A DNA stretch of 9,978 nt from Bacillota bacterium (GCA_021798855.1 JAJZBP010000062.1:1-9978); one strand, 5' to 3'; shown: positions 1 through 5,095, counted from the first letter of the stretch. The notes: generated by a model from the sequence alone, not told the origin. Numbers and translations are program-made.

Positions 1-16
1 GGAGTGAAACTCATGT

Positions 17-130
17 CTTCCCTTCGCTTCCCTTCGCTTCCCTTCGCTTCCCTTCGCTTCCCTTCGCTTCCCTTCGCTTCCCTTCGCTTCCCTTCGCTTC
101 CCTTCGCTTCCCTTCGCTTCCCTTCGCTTC
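17..130. repeat. 10-bp tandem repeat (minisatellite), 11 identical copies
   Basis: The unit CTTCCCTTCG is repeated 11 times without any mismatch from 17 to 126, followed by a partial copy (CTTC) to 130. The plus strand is almost wholly pyrimidine apart from one G per unit. Because 10 is not a multiple of 3, any frame through it gives a 10-residue peptide repeat (SLRFPSLPFA on plus, REAKGSEGKR on minus), which explains spurious open frames here. The absence of sequence drift suggests recent expansion by slippage or ongoing homogenisation. No function can be assigned. It lies downstream of ogt, and the gene to its left is outside the window. Confidence 0.97.
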
Positions 131-145
131 GCGAAAGAGGCAACG

Positions 146-233
146 GCGGAATGTCCAACCAAAGGGGAGCCTCTTCCGATCTGCCGATGGCATATCGCAA
201 GAGGCTCCCCCCCACGAAATGGGGACATTTCGC
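146..233. repeat. 88-bp nested inverted-repeat element (MITE- or REP-like)
   Basis: The ends are an imperfect 11-bp inverted repeat: GCGGAATGTCC at 146-156 and GGACATTTCGC at 223-233, matching 10 of 11. Inside is a perfect 12-bp inverted repeat, GGGGAGCCTCTT at 164-175 and AAGAGGCTCCCC at 199-210. Its 23-base loop folds further (CGAT..GCC / GGC..ATCG), so 164-210 is almost entirely a hairpin. No transposase and no clear target-site duplication is seen. It could be a non-autonomous mobile element, a REP-like palindrome or the transcription end of ogt; on the minus strand the stem is followed only by a weak T-rich stretch (TTTGGTT). Confidence 0.65.
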
Positions 234-276
234 AAGCGCGGCACACCACCACCCTTGGATTCCCCTTCCCTCAACG

Positions 277-783
277 TCAGTTCGTGGCCGTTCGGCTCCA
301 ATATCCCTCCCGCTCCAACAGCCACTCTTTCCAGGCCGACCCCTCCCGGTAACCCCCCAATTCCGTCGTTCCCACCACCCGGTGGCAGGGAATGATTCCC
401 GGCACCGGATTGCGGCTCAGAGCCTGCCCCACCGCCCGCGCCCCGCGTGGCAGACCCAACCCCACCGCCAACTGGCCGTAGGTCCGCACCCGTCCGGCGG
501 GGATGGCCGCGGTTGCCTCCAGCACCAAACGGCAAAAAGTTGACATACCGCCCAAGTCCGCCGGCAAAGACAAGTCCAACGAATCGCCCACGAAGAATGC
601 GGTCAACGCCGATCCCCAAACCGTAGGCACCCTGGCCTTACGCCAATCACCCGCCCTCTCCCACAAAATGACCGCCGTTTCCGCCACCTCCGGTCGCGGA
701 AACACCATGTCAGTGACCCCCAGAGTACTCCATGCGACGCCGACGAAGCCATCACCGACCGGATAAATGGCCCCTCTTTTCAC
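277..783 (-). CDS. ogt: Methylated-DNA--protein-cysteine methyltransferase (O6-alkylguanine repair)
   Basis: This 168-residue protein is a suicide DNA-repair enzyme that flips out O6-methylguanine and moves the alkyl group to its own cysteine. The active site is IPCHRVVG, with Cys133. Before it lie the DNA-binding helix-turn-helix region with GRVRTYGQLA (about 98-107, including the conserved Tyr) and the arginine-finger stretch ARAVGQAL (about 115-122). After it come the LGGY and the K..LL..EG tail typical of the family. The N-terminal ~80 residues are the divergent domain usual in Ogt-type proteins. The start is GTG at 783, preceded by AAGGGG five bases upstream; no ATG is available near it. 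It is transcribed away from the UROD/MetE-like gene across a 679-bp gap, so it is probably a single-gene unit. No strong promoter was found. Confidence 0.93.
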   Translation of the reverse strand: MKRGAIYPVGDGFVGVAWSTLGVTDMVFPRPEVAETAVILWERAGDWRKARVPTVWGSALTAFFVGDSLDLSLPADLGGMSTFCRLVLEATAAIPAGRVRTYGQLAVGLGLPRGARAVGQALSRNPVPGIIPCHRVVGTTELGGYREGSAWKEWLLEREGYWSRTATN

Positions 784-855
784 CCGAATCCCCTTCTTTC
801 ACCTTGCTGCCCCGATTGTATACCGTGGTCGTCGCCATCCGTGCTTGATTGAGCT

Positions 856-873
856 TTGGCAACCCTATGCCAA
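856..873. repeat. 18-bp inverted repeat TTGGCA-N6-TGCCAA
   Basis: Perfect 6-bp arms are separated by ACCCTA, about 73-90 bases upstream of the ogt start. The size and symmetry suit a dimeric regulator site. No promoter elements with good spacing were found next to it, so the role is only a suggestion. Confidence 0.4.
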
Positions 874-1046
874 TATATCCCCCCCTTCGCCGATTCTCCC
901 GACATTCGCTGACGATTGTCGCCCCCAGGAAACCATCGCCCTTTCCCAGGGGAGTTTCCGTCCACCGATGGGACGGAATTGCCCCCCATTCCCCGCAATC
1001 GTTTTGCCCTTTGTATTTGGATTTTACGCACGATCCATCAGCCAAC

Positions 1047-1071
1047 GCCGGTTGGGGAATCCCCAACCGGC
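1047..1071. repeat. 25-bp near-perfect palindrome
   Basis: Arms of 12 bp (GCCGGTTGGGGA and TCCCCAACCGGC) surround a single central A at 1059. As RNA it would form a 10-bp stem with a 5-base loop (GAATC). Neither strand has a T-run after it, so it is not a typical intrinsic terminator. A second short inverted repeat, CGAACC-GG-GGTTCG, follows at 1078-1091. It could be a protein-binding palindrome or a mobile-element remnant. Confidence 0.6.
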
Positions 1072-1128
1072 CGACTTCGAACCGGGGTTCGGCGCGGTGG
1101 AACCGAGTTGGGGAAAAGTCCCGGACGG

Positions 1129-1152
1129 TTCACTTAATTGCTTCACTTAATT
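1129..1152. repeat. Duplicated 11-mer TTCACTTAATT, 13-bp period
   Basis: TTCACTTAATT occurs at 1129-1139 and again at 1142-1152, separated by GC. This is an AT-rich island in GC-rich surroundings. The 13-bp period equals the period of the minisatellite beginning 55 bases downstream, although the sequences differ. Confidence 0.6.
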
Positions 1153-1206
1153 ATTCGACCATTCCCACCTTTCCTCCTCCCAACGACCATCCCCCAACGG
1201 TCACCG

Positions 1207-1310
1207 TTCCCATTTGCCGTTCCCATTTGCCGTTCCCATTTGCCGTTCCCATTTGCCGTTCCCATTTGCCGTTCCCATTTGCCGTTCCCATTTGCCGTTC
1301 CCATTTGCCG
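1207..1310. repeat. 13-bp tandem repeat (minisatellite), 8 identical copies
   Basis: The unit TTCCCATTTGCCG is repeated eight times without a mismatch, with partial copies at both edges (CCG at 1204-1206 and TTCCC at 1311-1315). It ends about 55 bases before the -35 position of the putative promoter for the UROD/MetE-like operon and about 150 bases before that gene's start. A change in copy number would alter the distance from upstream sites to the promoter. Translation through it gives a meaningless 13-residue repeat (FAVPICRSHLPFP), so annotations extending the downstream gene into this repeat are wrong. Confidence 0.97.
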
Positions 1311-1365
1311 TTCCCCATCGTCGCCGCCTTCCCCCGTTTCGCCCCCCCCACCCGTCTCCCCCGTC

Positions 1366-1394
1366 TTCCCTGCCTTCCCCGGTTGTGCTAAAAT
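1366..1394 (+). promoter_or_regulatory. Putative extended -10 promoter for the UROD/MetE-like operon
   Basis: TGCTAAAAT at 1386-1394 is an extended -10 element (TG-N-TAAAAT, five of six to TATAAT). The -35 position, 17 bp upstream (TTCCCT, 1366-1371), is poor, as is common for extended -10 promoters. The predicted start near 1401 would give a leader of about 60 bases before the GTG at 1463. Confidence 0.5.
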
Positions 1395-1462
1395 GCCACA
1401 GGCTGGCAGTATTTCCCCGACCCATGAAGCAATTTAAAACAGGCAAAGGCGGTGACTTTATC

Positions 1463-2587
1463 GTGGCGTCGGCCGTTTCCGCCACCGTATCCCCCGTGTC
1501 CGCCATGGCCGTCGGCAGCCTCCCCGGCGCCGACGCGGAGGCGGCCCTGGATCTTTTCCGCCGCTATACCCCTCGTGTTTTGGCCTGGCCCCAGTTGCCC
1601 CAACGTTCCTCCCTCGAAGACATGTTTCTTCAATTCACCGAGGGTTTACCCGGCATCGTCCCCGGCCACAAGCCGCGGGTGCTGACGGACTGGGACCTTC
1701 TCTCCCCTCAATTGGAGGAATTCTACCTCCGCTATCTGGCCATTGCGGATGGTGACCCGGACGCCCTGGAAAGCTTCGCCGTTTCCGCCGGTTATGCCGC
1801 CGGCCTGCGCCTTTTCCTTGATTCGCCCCTACCCTCACCGGTCACCGAAATAAAGGGCCAAGTGACCGGTCCCCTTTCCATGGGCTTGGCCCTGATGGAC
1901 GGGAGCGGACGCGCCGCCTACTACAACGAGGCCCTGAAGGACGCCTTGGTCAAAGGTTTGGCCCTGAAGGCCCGCTGGCAAGCCGAGCGCCTGATGTTCA
2001 AAGCGCGGGAAGCCGGGCTGCCTGGTGCCTGTGCGGCCACCCGCGTCGCGACCGGTGGTGAAACCGCCTCCGGCCTTCCTTCGCCGGTCATCGTCTTCAT
2101 CGACGAACCATCCTTGACCTACTTCGGTTCATCCTCCTTCGCCACCCTTGACCGGAACACCATCGTCGCCGACCTGGACGAATGCCTGGCCGCCGTCCAC
2201 GCCGCCGGCGCCCGGGGGGGCATCCACTGCTGCGCCAACACCGACGCCTCCCTGGTCATGTCTTCCACCACCGATCTCATTCACCTGGACGTCTACGACT
2301 TCCCCGAAACCCTATATCTTTATCCCCGCGAACTGGCCGCCTTCCTCGGGCGGGGGGGAACCGTCTCCTGGGGCATCGTTCCCAACCGCGCCGCTCGCGA
2401 AGACGTCCAGAGCCTCCGCCGCCGCCTGGACCGGATCGCCGGCCGCCTGGCGCAAGCCGGGGTTTCCCCGTCCCTGCTCCGTCCCCGCTACATTTCCACC
2501 GCCTGTGGACTGGGCGGCGCCGGACCGGCCGAAGCCGAGAACGCCTTGGCCCTGGCCCATGAACTGGCTGCCGCGTTGGCGGATTGA
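1463..2587 (+). CDS. UROD/MetE-like family protein (cobalamin-independent methionine synthase C-terminal fold)
   Basis: This 374-residue protein resembles the UROD/MetE-like group, related to the catalytic half of MetE and to zinc-dependent methyltransferases. The N-terminus has the typical GSLPGAD.EAALDL and AWPQLPQRS..EDMFLQF.EGLPG blocks (about residues 18-64). A KGQVTGPLS block lies near 131-139, FIDEPSL at 212-218, GIHCCAN at 253-259, VSWGIVPN at 301-308 and STACGLGG at 345-352. By analogy with MetE, His255, Cys257 and Cys348 are the likely zinc ligands, so it is probably an active metal-dependent methyl-transfer protein, but the substrate is unknown. I chose GTG 1463 because AAAGGCGGTGA lies eight bases upstream and the protein then begins where the family does. 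The ATGs at 1424 and 1505 lack a ribosome site. Its stop overlaps the start of the exporter gene. Confidence 0.85.
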   Translation: MASAVSATVSPVSAMAVGSLPGADAEAALDLFRRYTPRVLAWPQLPQRSSLEDMFLQFTEGLPGIVPGHKPRVLTDWDLLSPQLEEFYLRYLAIADGDPDALESFAVSAGYAAGLRLFLDSPLPSPVTEIKGQVTGPLSMGLALMDGSGRAAYYNEALKDALVKGLALKARWQAERLMFKAREAGLPGACAATRVATGGETASGLPSPVIVFIDEPSLTYFGSSSFATLDRNTIVADLDECLAAVHAAGARGGIHCCANTDASLVMSSTTDLIHLDVYDFPETLYLYPRELAAFLGRGGTVSWGIVPNRAAREDVQSLRRRLDRIAGRLAQAGVSPSLLRPRYISTACGLGGAGPAEAENALALAHELAAALAD

Positions 2588-3345
2588 ATCCCTCCTTCTT
2601 TTTGTTTGGGAGCGGCTTTGCCGCTTCTTTCTTTTCCGGTCTCCTGGGAGTGGGCGGTGGGGTCATCCTGGTGCCGCTGCTGACCTACGCCGGACCGTTC
2701 TTCGGCTATACCGGTGACATCCATCGCCTCACCTCCCTCAGTTTGGTCTTCATCCTGTTCGCCGGCCTCTCCGGCGGCTTCGCCCACCTACGCTCCGGCG
2801 CCGTCAACGTCCGCCTGCTCGTCCGGCTCGGTCTCGGCGCCGCCCTTGGGGCCATCGGCGGCGGAATCCTGCAGGCCGGCCTGCCGCGCCGGACCATCCT
2901 CGCCCTTTTCGCCCTCGCCGCCCTGGCGGCCGGATTCTCCATGCTCTTTCCCCTGCGCCGGCGGGAGGGGCAAACCGTCCCACCTTTTTCCCCTTTTCTT
3001 GCGCTGCCCGTCTCCGCCGCGTCCGGTTTCGTTGCCGCCGCCGCCGGTGTGGGCGGCGCTGGACTGCTCCTGCCCTTCATGATCCTTTTTTTGCGGGTTC
3101 CCACCCGCATCGCCGTCGGCACCTCCCTCGGTCTGGTGGCCCTGGCTTCCCTCTGCGGACTGTTGGCTCGGGCCGGCACGGGGACGGTGGACCCGTTTTC
3201 CGCCGTGCCCATCGTCCTGGGGGCCATTCCCGGAGCCCAACTCGGCAGTTTCATCAGCCGCCGGCTTCCCACCCCGGTCCTGCGCCGCCTTTTCGCCCTC
3301 CTGGTCATCGCTGTGACCGCCAGGATCGGCCTGACGTTGTTCTGA
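2584..3345 (+). CDS. TauE/SafE family membrane exporter (DUF81)
   Basis: This 253-residue, very hydrophobic protein has about seven to eight membrane segments. Two related halves each carry the family's glycine-rich motif: GLLGVGGGVILVPLL (about 19-33) and AAGVGGAGLLLPFMI (about 153-167). TSLSLVFI (about 50-57) and its counterpart GTSLGLVA (179-186) also fit. The family exports sulfite, sulfoacetate or related small anions; the substrate here cannot be read from sequence. Translation begins at TTG 2584, sharing TTGA with the stop of the upstream gene, so the two are probably translationally coupled and co-transcribed. The pairing might mean that the upstream enzyme handles a sulfur or one-carbon compound, but that is inference. 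No hairpin terminator was seen before the sdpR promoter. Confidence 0.88.
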   Translation: MNPSFFLFGSGFAASFFSGLLGVGGGVILVPLLTYAGPFFGYTGDIHRLTSLSLVFILFAGLSGGFAHLRSGAVNVRLLVRLGLGAALGAIGGGILQAGLPRRTILALFALAALAAGFSMLFPLRRREGQTVPPFSPFLALPVSAASGFVAAAAGVGGAGLLLPFMILFLRVPTRIAVGTSLGLVALASLCGLLARAGTGTVDPFSAVPIVLGAIPGAQLGSFISRRLPTPVLRRLFALLVIAVTARIGLTLF

Positions 3346-3351
3346 TCGCTC

Positions 3352-3380
3352 TTGACAGGGACTTTTTTTTGGTCTATATT
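3352..3380 (+). promoter_or_regulatory. Near-consensus sigma-A promoter of sdpRI
   Basis: TTGACA at 3352-3357, a 17-bp spacer containing eight consecutive T, and TATATT at 3375-3380 make the best promoter in the window. The predicted start is near 3387, giving a leader of about 43 bases before the sdpR start. Such a strong promoter fits a gene pair held off by its own repressor. Confidence 0.88.
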
Positions 3381-3389
3381 TAGGTAAAT
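3378..3389. promoter_or_regulatory. Possible SdpR operator overlapping -10 and +1
   Basis: ATTTA-GG-TAAAT is an inverted repeat with 5-bp arms that overlaps the -10 box and the expected transcription start. Just downstream CTAAT occurs twice with an 8-bp period (3392-3404). ArsR-type repressors commonly bind short AT-rich dyads at this position, so autorepression by SdpR is plausible. The exact boundaries are a guess. Confidence 0.4.
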
Positions 3390-3429
3390 AGCTAATACTC
3401 TAATTGTCGCGCGGGGGGAGGGGGGTAGC

Positions 3430-3708
3430 ATTCAAAAAGCTTTTCGGGCCATTTCCGATCCCACCCGCCGGGAAATCCTGAATCTCCTGCGGCAACACGG
3501 CCCCCTCGCGGCCGGTGACATCGCCGGACGCTTCCCCATCGCGGCCCCCAGCGTGTCCCGGCACCTCAACCTGCTCAGAAGCGCCGATCTGGTTAACGTC
3601 GAAAGGCAGGGGCAAAACCTGATTTACAGTTTGAACACCACCGTTTTTCAGGAACTGTTGTCCTGGACCCTGCAATTCCTCGAACAAAGGGGGACTGGTT
3701 TCCATTAG
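3430..3708 (+). CDS. sdpR: SdpR-like ArsR-family transcriptional repressor (ATT start)
   Basis: This 92-residue winged-helix protein begins QKAFRAISDPTRREILNLLR and contains AGDIAGRF and the recognition helix SVSRHLNLLR (about 41-50), then LVNVERQGQNLIYSLN (about 54-69). This is the SdpR branch of the ArsR family. It has no cysteine, so metal sensing is unlikely. In Bacillus subtilis SdpR represses sdpRI until it is recruited to the membrane by SdpI. The only workable start in frame is ATT 3430: GGAGG ends eight bases upstream, and the product starts where homologues start. No ATG, GTG or TTG exists between the upstream in-frame stretch and the conserved domain. A sequencing error turning ATG into ATT is the alternative. 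The stop overlaps the start of sdpI. Confidence 0.82.
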   Translation: MQKAFRAISDPTRREILNLLRQHGPLAAGDIAGRFPIAAPSVSRHLNLLRSADLVNVERQGQNLIYSLNTTVFQELLSWTLQFLEQRGTGFH

Positions 3709-4360
3709 CTTCCGCAAACTTTTCCTGGCCGATTGGCCCCTGCTTCTCCTGATCGTGCTCAGCCTGACCTTTGGGTGGCTGACCTATCCCCACCTGCCGG
3801 CCAGGGTACCCGTCCACTGGGGGCTCAACGGCAAACCGAACGGTTACGGTCCCGCTTGGATGGACGCTTTTATGCCCGGTTTCCTGGCCATCGGAATGTA
3901 CCTCCTCTTCTCCGTCCTGCCGGTCGTGGATCCCCGACGCCGCAATTATTCGGCCTTCCTCCCCTTCTACCGGCTGCTGCGCTGGCTCGTGCTCCTCCTC
4001 GTGCTCCTGCTCGGCGGCCTGACCACGTCCGCCGGGCTCGGCTACCACCCGCCCGTGGGCACCGTCGTCCGGGGGGCCGTCGCCGTCTTGATCCTGGTTG
4101 CCGGTAACTTCCTGGGCAAGGTGCAACCGAACTGGTTCGTCGGCATTCGCACCCCCTGGACACTCTCCAACGAAGAAGTTTGGCGTAAGACTCACCGTTT
4201 GGCCGCCCCCCTTTGGGTGGCGGGCGGCGCCGTCATGTTGGCCGTTTCCTTCCTCCCCGACCCGGTGGCCGCCCTGCCCTATTTCACCGTCCTCGCATTG
4301 TTGGTGCTGGTTCCCGTCATCCACTCCTACCTGCTTTGGGCCAGGCTCCCCGACAAATGA
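3704..4360 (+). CDS. sdpI: SdpI-like membrane immunity/signal protein (probable ATT start)
   Basis: This polytopic membrane protein has an N-terminal DUF1648 region, with a first helix WPLLLLIVLSLTFGWLTY, then LPARVPVHWGLNGKPNGY (about 31-48). The SdpI signature GNFLGKVQPNWFVGIRTPW begins near residue 134. Five to six membrane helices can be counted. In B. subtilis SdpI protects against the SdpC toxin and sequesters SdpR. The GTG at 3755 would cut into the first membrane helix and has no ribosome site. ATT 3704, inside the ATTAG that ends sdpR, gives 218 residues, a whole first helix, and AAAGGGGG ten bases upstream, so I prefer it. No sdpA, sdpB or sdpC gene is visible. The gene ends just before a hairpin terminator shared with trxA. 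Confidence 0.85.
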   Translation: MSFRKLFLADWPLLLLIVLSLTFGWLTYPHLPARVPVHWGLNGKPNGYGPAWMDAFMPGFLAIGMYLLFSVLPVVDPRRRNYSAFLPFYRLLRWLVLLLVLLLGGLTTSAGLGYHPPVGTVVRGAVAVLILVAGNFLGKVQPNWFVGIRTPWTLSNEEVWRKTHRLAAPLWVAGGAVMLAVSFLPDPVAALPYFTVLALLVLVPVIHSYLLWARLPDK

Positions 4361-4362
4361 AA

Positions 4363-4394
4363 AACACCCCGCCGTTTTTCCCCGGCGGGGTGTT
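4363..4394. terminator. Bidirectional intrinsic terminator between sdpI and trxA
   Basis: A perfect 12-bp stem (AACACCCCGCCG at 4363-4374 with CGGCGGGGTGTT at 4383-4394) closes an 8-base loop. On the minus strand it is followed by a run of five T, making it a good terminator for trxA. On the plus strand the tail is weaker (GCCTTT), but it probably also ends sdpRI transcripts. Confidence 0.9.
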
Positions 4395-4404
4395 GCCTTT
4401 AAAC

Positions 4405-4719
4405 CTAACCTTCCAGGCCCTTGTCGATCTTGGCCTTCAGTTCCTTCTTGGGCATGTACCCAACAATCCGCTGGTTTGGCTGCCCATCCTTGAAGAGGAT
4501 CAGGGTGGGGATGCTCATCACCCCGAACTTGACCGCCACGGCCTGGTTGTGGTCCACGTTCAATTTGCCGATGCGCATCTTCCCTTCGTATTCCCCGTCC
4601 AATTCCTCCAGGACCGGGGCGATCATCCGACAAGGTCCGCACCATTCGGCCCAAAAGTCAACCAATACCGCGCCGTTGGCAATCTCTTGGTCAAAATTCC
4701 CACCGTCTAATTTAAGCAA
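4405..4719 (-). CDS. trxA: Thioredoxin
   Basis: This 104-residue protein has the usual thioredoxin length and carries the redox centre WCGPC (26-30), inside [12 protein letters not shown], plus the cis-proline stretch SIPTLILF (Pro71). It is a cytoplasmic dithiol carrier that reduces protein disulfides and receives electrons from thioredoxin reductase, which is not in the window. The start is TTG 4719, seven bases after TAGGAGG. The ATG at 4726 abuts the ribosome site, is in another frame and stops after four codons. Two promoters with TTGACA lie upstream, and a hairpin with a T-run lies downstream. Confidence 0.97.
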   Translation of the reverse strand: MLKLDGGNFDQEIANGAVLVDFWAEWCGPCRMIAPVLEELDGEYEGKMRIGKLNVDHNQAVAVKFGVMSIPTLILFKDGQPNQRIVGYMPKKELKAKIDKGLEG

Positions 4720-4762
4720 ACTTCATCCTCCTATGTACCCCTCGGGGTATTCGTTTGGCCTG

Positions 4763-4791
4763 ATTTTACCTCCCGGGGTCGCGCTTGTCAA
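4763..4791 (-). promoter_or_regulatory. Proximal trxA promoter
   Basis: On the minus strand, TTGACA (4791-4786), a 17-bp spacer and TAAAAT (4768-4763, five of six to consensus) predict a start near 4756, about 37 bases before the trxA start codon. Confidence 0.85.
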
Positions 4792-4824
4792 TTCGGAAAC
4801 GGCCCGTCCATCCTGCCCCGAGCC

Positions 4825-4853
4825 ATTTTGCCCGCCTGAAATTAAAATGTCAA
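4825..4853 (-). promoter_or_regulatory. Distal trxA promoter
   Basis: On the minus strand, TTGACA (4853-4848), a 17-bp spacer and CAAAAT (4830-4825, four of six) form a second promoter. Its -35 box directly follows the 3' end of the 6S RNA. It may give a longer trxA leader, starting near 4818. Confidence 0.6.
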
Positions 4854-4854
4854 A

Positions 4855-5034
4855 CCCCACCGTGCCGTGCTCCCGAAGTTTTGAACCTGCATTTGCAGGT
4901 GGGTGTCCTCCTCCCGGTTTTCGGCTCCCGAACGTCACCAGGACGGGGGCCCGCCGGCCGCCGGGAGAGTCGGACTCCCGAAGTGTCTCTGTTGGCTCAA
5001 AACTTCCTATTGGGTCCACGCACACCGCAGGGTC
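4855..5034 (-). ncRNA. ssrS: 6S RNA (RNA polymerase-binding regulator)
   Basis: The region is about 180 nt, close to B. subtilis 6S-1 (190 nt), and folds as 6S RNA does. The ends pair (CCCTGC at 5032-5027 with GGTGGGG at 4861-4855, then GTG/CAC and CGTG/GCAC). A large central bubble follows. The apical arm is closed by CTCCCGG/CCGGGAG (4967-4961 with 4917-4911). The 3' side of the bubble carries the hairpin ACCTGC-AAAT-GCAGGT (4900-4885), inside GACACCC...TTCAAAAC, a stretch typical of Firmicutes 6S RNAs. 6S RNA binds the sigma-A holoenzyme by imitating an open promoter and is used as template for short pRNAs. The position downstream of aspS matches bsrA in Bacillus, though here a membrane-protein gene lies between. 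Exact ends are uncertain. Confidence 0.82.
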
Positions 5035-5038
5035 TGAC

Positions 5039-5064
5039 GGTTTGCAAAATCAACTTTGCAAACC
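5039..5064. repeat. 10-bp-arm inverted repeat beside the 6S RNA promoter
   Basis: GGTTTGCAAA (5039-5048) and TTTGCAAACC (5055-5064) are perfect inverted arms with a 6-base spacer. Each arm also contains the self-complementary octamer TTTGCAAA. It lies between the -10 box of the 6S promoter and the mature 5' end, so it is either an operator or a hairpin in the 5' leader that is removed during maturation. Confidence 0.75.
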
Positions 5065-5066
5065 CA

Positions 5067-5095
5067 ATGATAGCACGGGTCGGCGCCGTTGGCAA
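5067..5095 (-). promoter_or_regulatory. Promoter of 6S RNA
   Basis: On the minus strand, TTGCCA (5095-5090, five of six) is followed by a 17-bp spacer and TATCAT (5072-5067, five of six), with TG one base before the -10, making it extended. The predicted start is near 5060, some 26 bases before the mature 5' end, which agrees with a processed precursor. Confidence 0.7.

Larger units (their letters stand above)
784..1462. other. 679-bp gene-free region between divergent genes
   Basis: No convincing coding region is present. Open frames here are repetitive or low-complexity Pro/Arg/Ser-rich translations without recognisable domains. The region contains an 18-bp inverted repeat (856-873), a 25-bp palindrome (1047-1071), a duplicated 11-mer (1129-1152), a 13-bp minisatellite (1207-1310), a C-rich pyrimidine stretch (about 1315-1380) and a likely promoter at 1366-1394. 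Several of these could be regulatory for ogt or for the UROD/MetE-like operon, but none matches a regulator site I can name. Confidence 0.8.

Noticed and set aside
4..543. Open frames across the 10-bp repeat
   Set aside because: They are produced by the repeat and by antisense reading of ogt.
815..822. TATACAAT on the minus strand as the ogt -10 box
   Set aside because: No -35 hexamer lies at 16-18 bp and there is no extended -10, so support was too weak to list as a promoter.
1041..1110. tRNA-like GGTTCGAA segment
   Set aside because: No cloverleaf or acceptor stem can be formed around it on either strand.
17..1310. CRISPR arrays
   Set aside because: The 10- and 13-bp units are directly abutting with no unique spacers, and no cas genes are present.
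849..1391. Plus-strand open frame across the ogt/UROD spacer
   Set aside because: Its content is repeat translation and low-complexity Pro/Arg, with no ribosome site or recognisable domain.
1214..1462. Extending the UROD/MetE-like gene upstream through the 13-bp repeat
   Set aside because: That part translates only the tandem repeat and a Pro/Ser-rich spacer, includes the likely promoter, and GTG 1463 has an excellent ribosome site with a family-like N-terminus.
3363..3370. T8 run as a terminator of the exporter gene
   Set aside because: No stable stem precedes it; it lies within the spacer of the sdpR promoter.
3593..4654. Minus-strand open frame of 353 codons opposite sdpI and trxA
   Set aside because: It is Gly/Gln/Glu-rich without any domain, is antisense to two well-recognised genes and crosses the terminator hairpin.
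4712..4726. ATG at 4726 as the trxA start
   Set aside because: It directly abuts the ribosome site, is out of frame with thioredoxin and stops after four codons.
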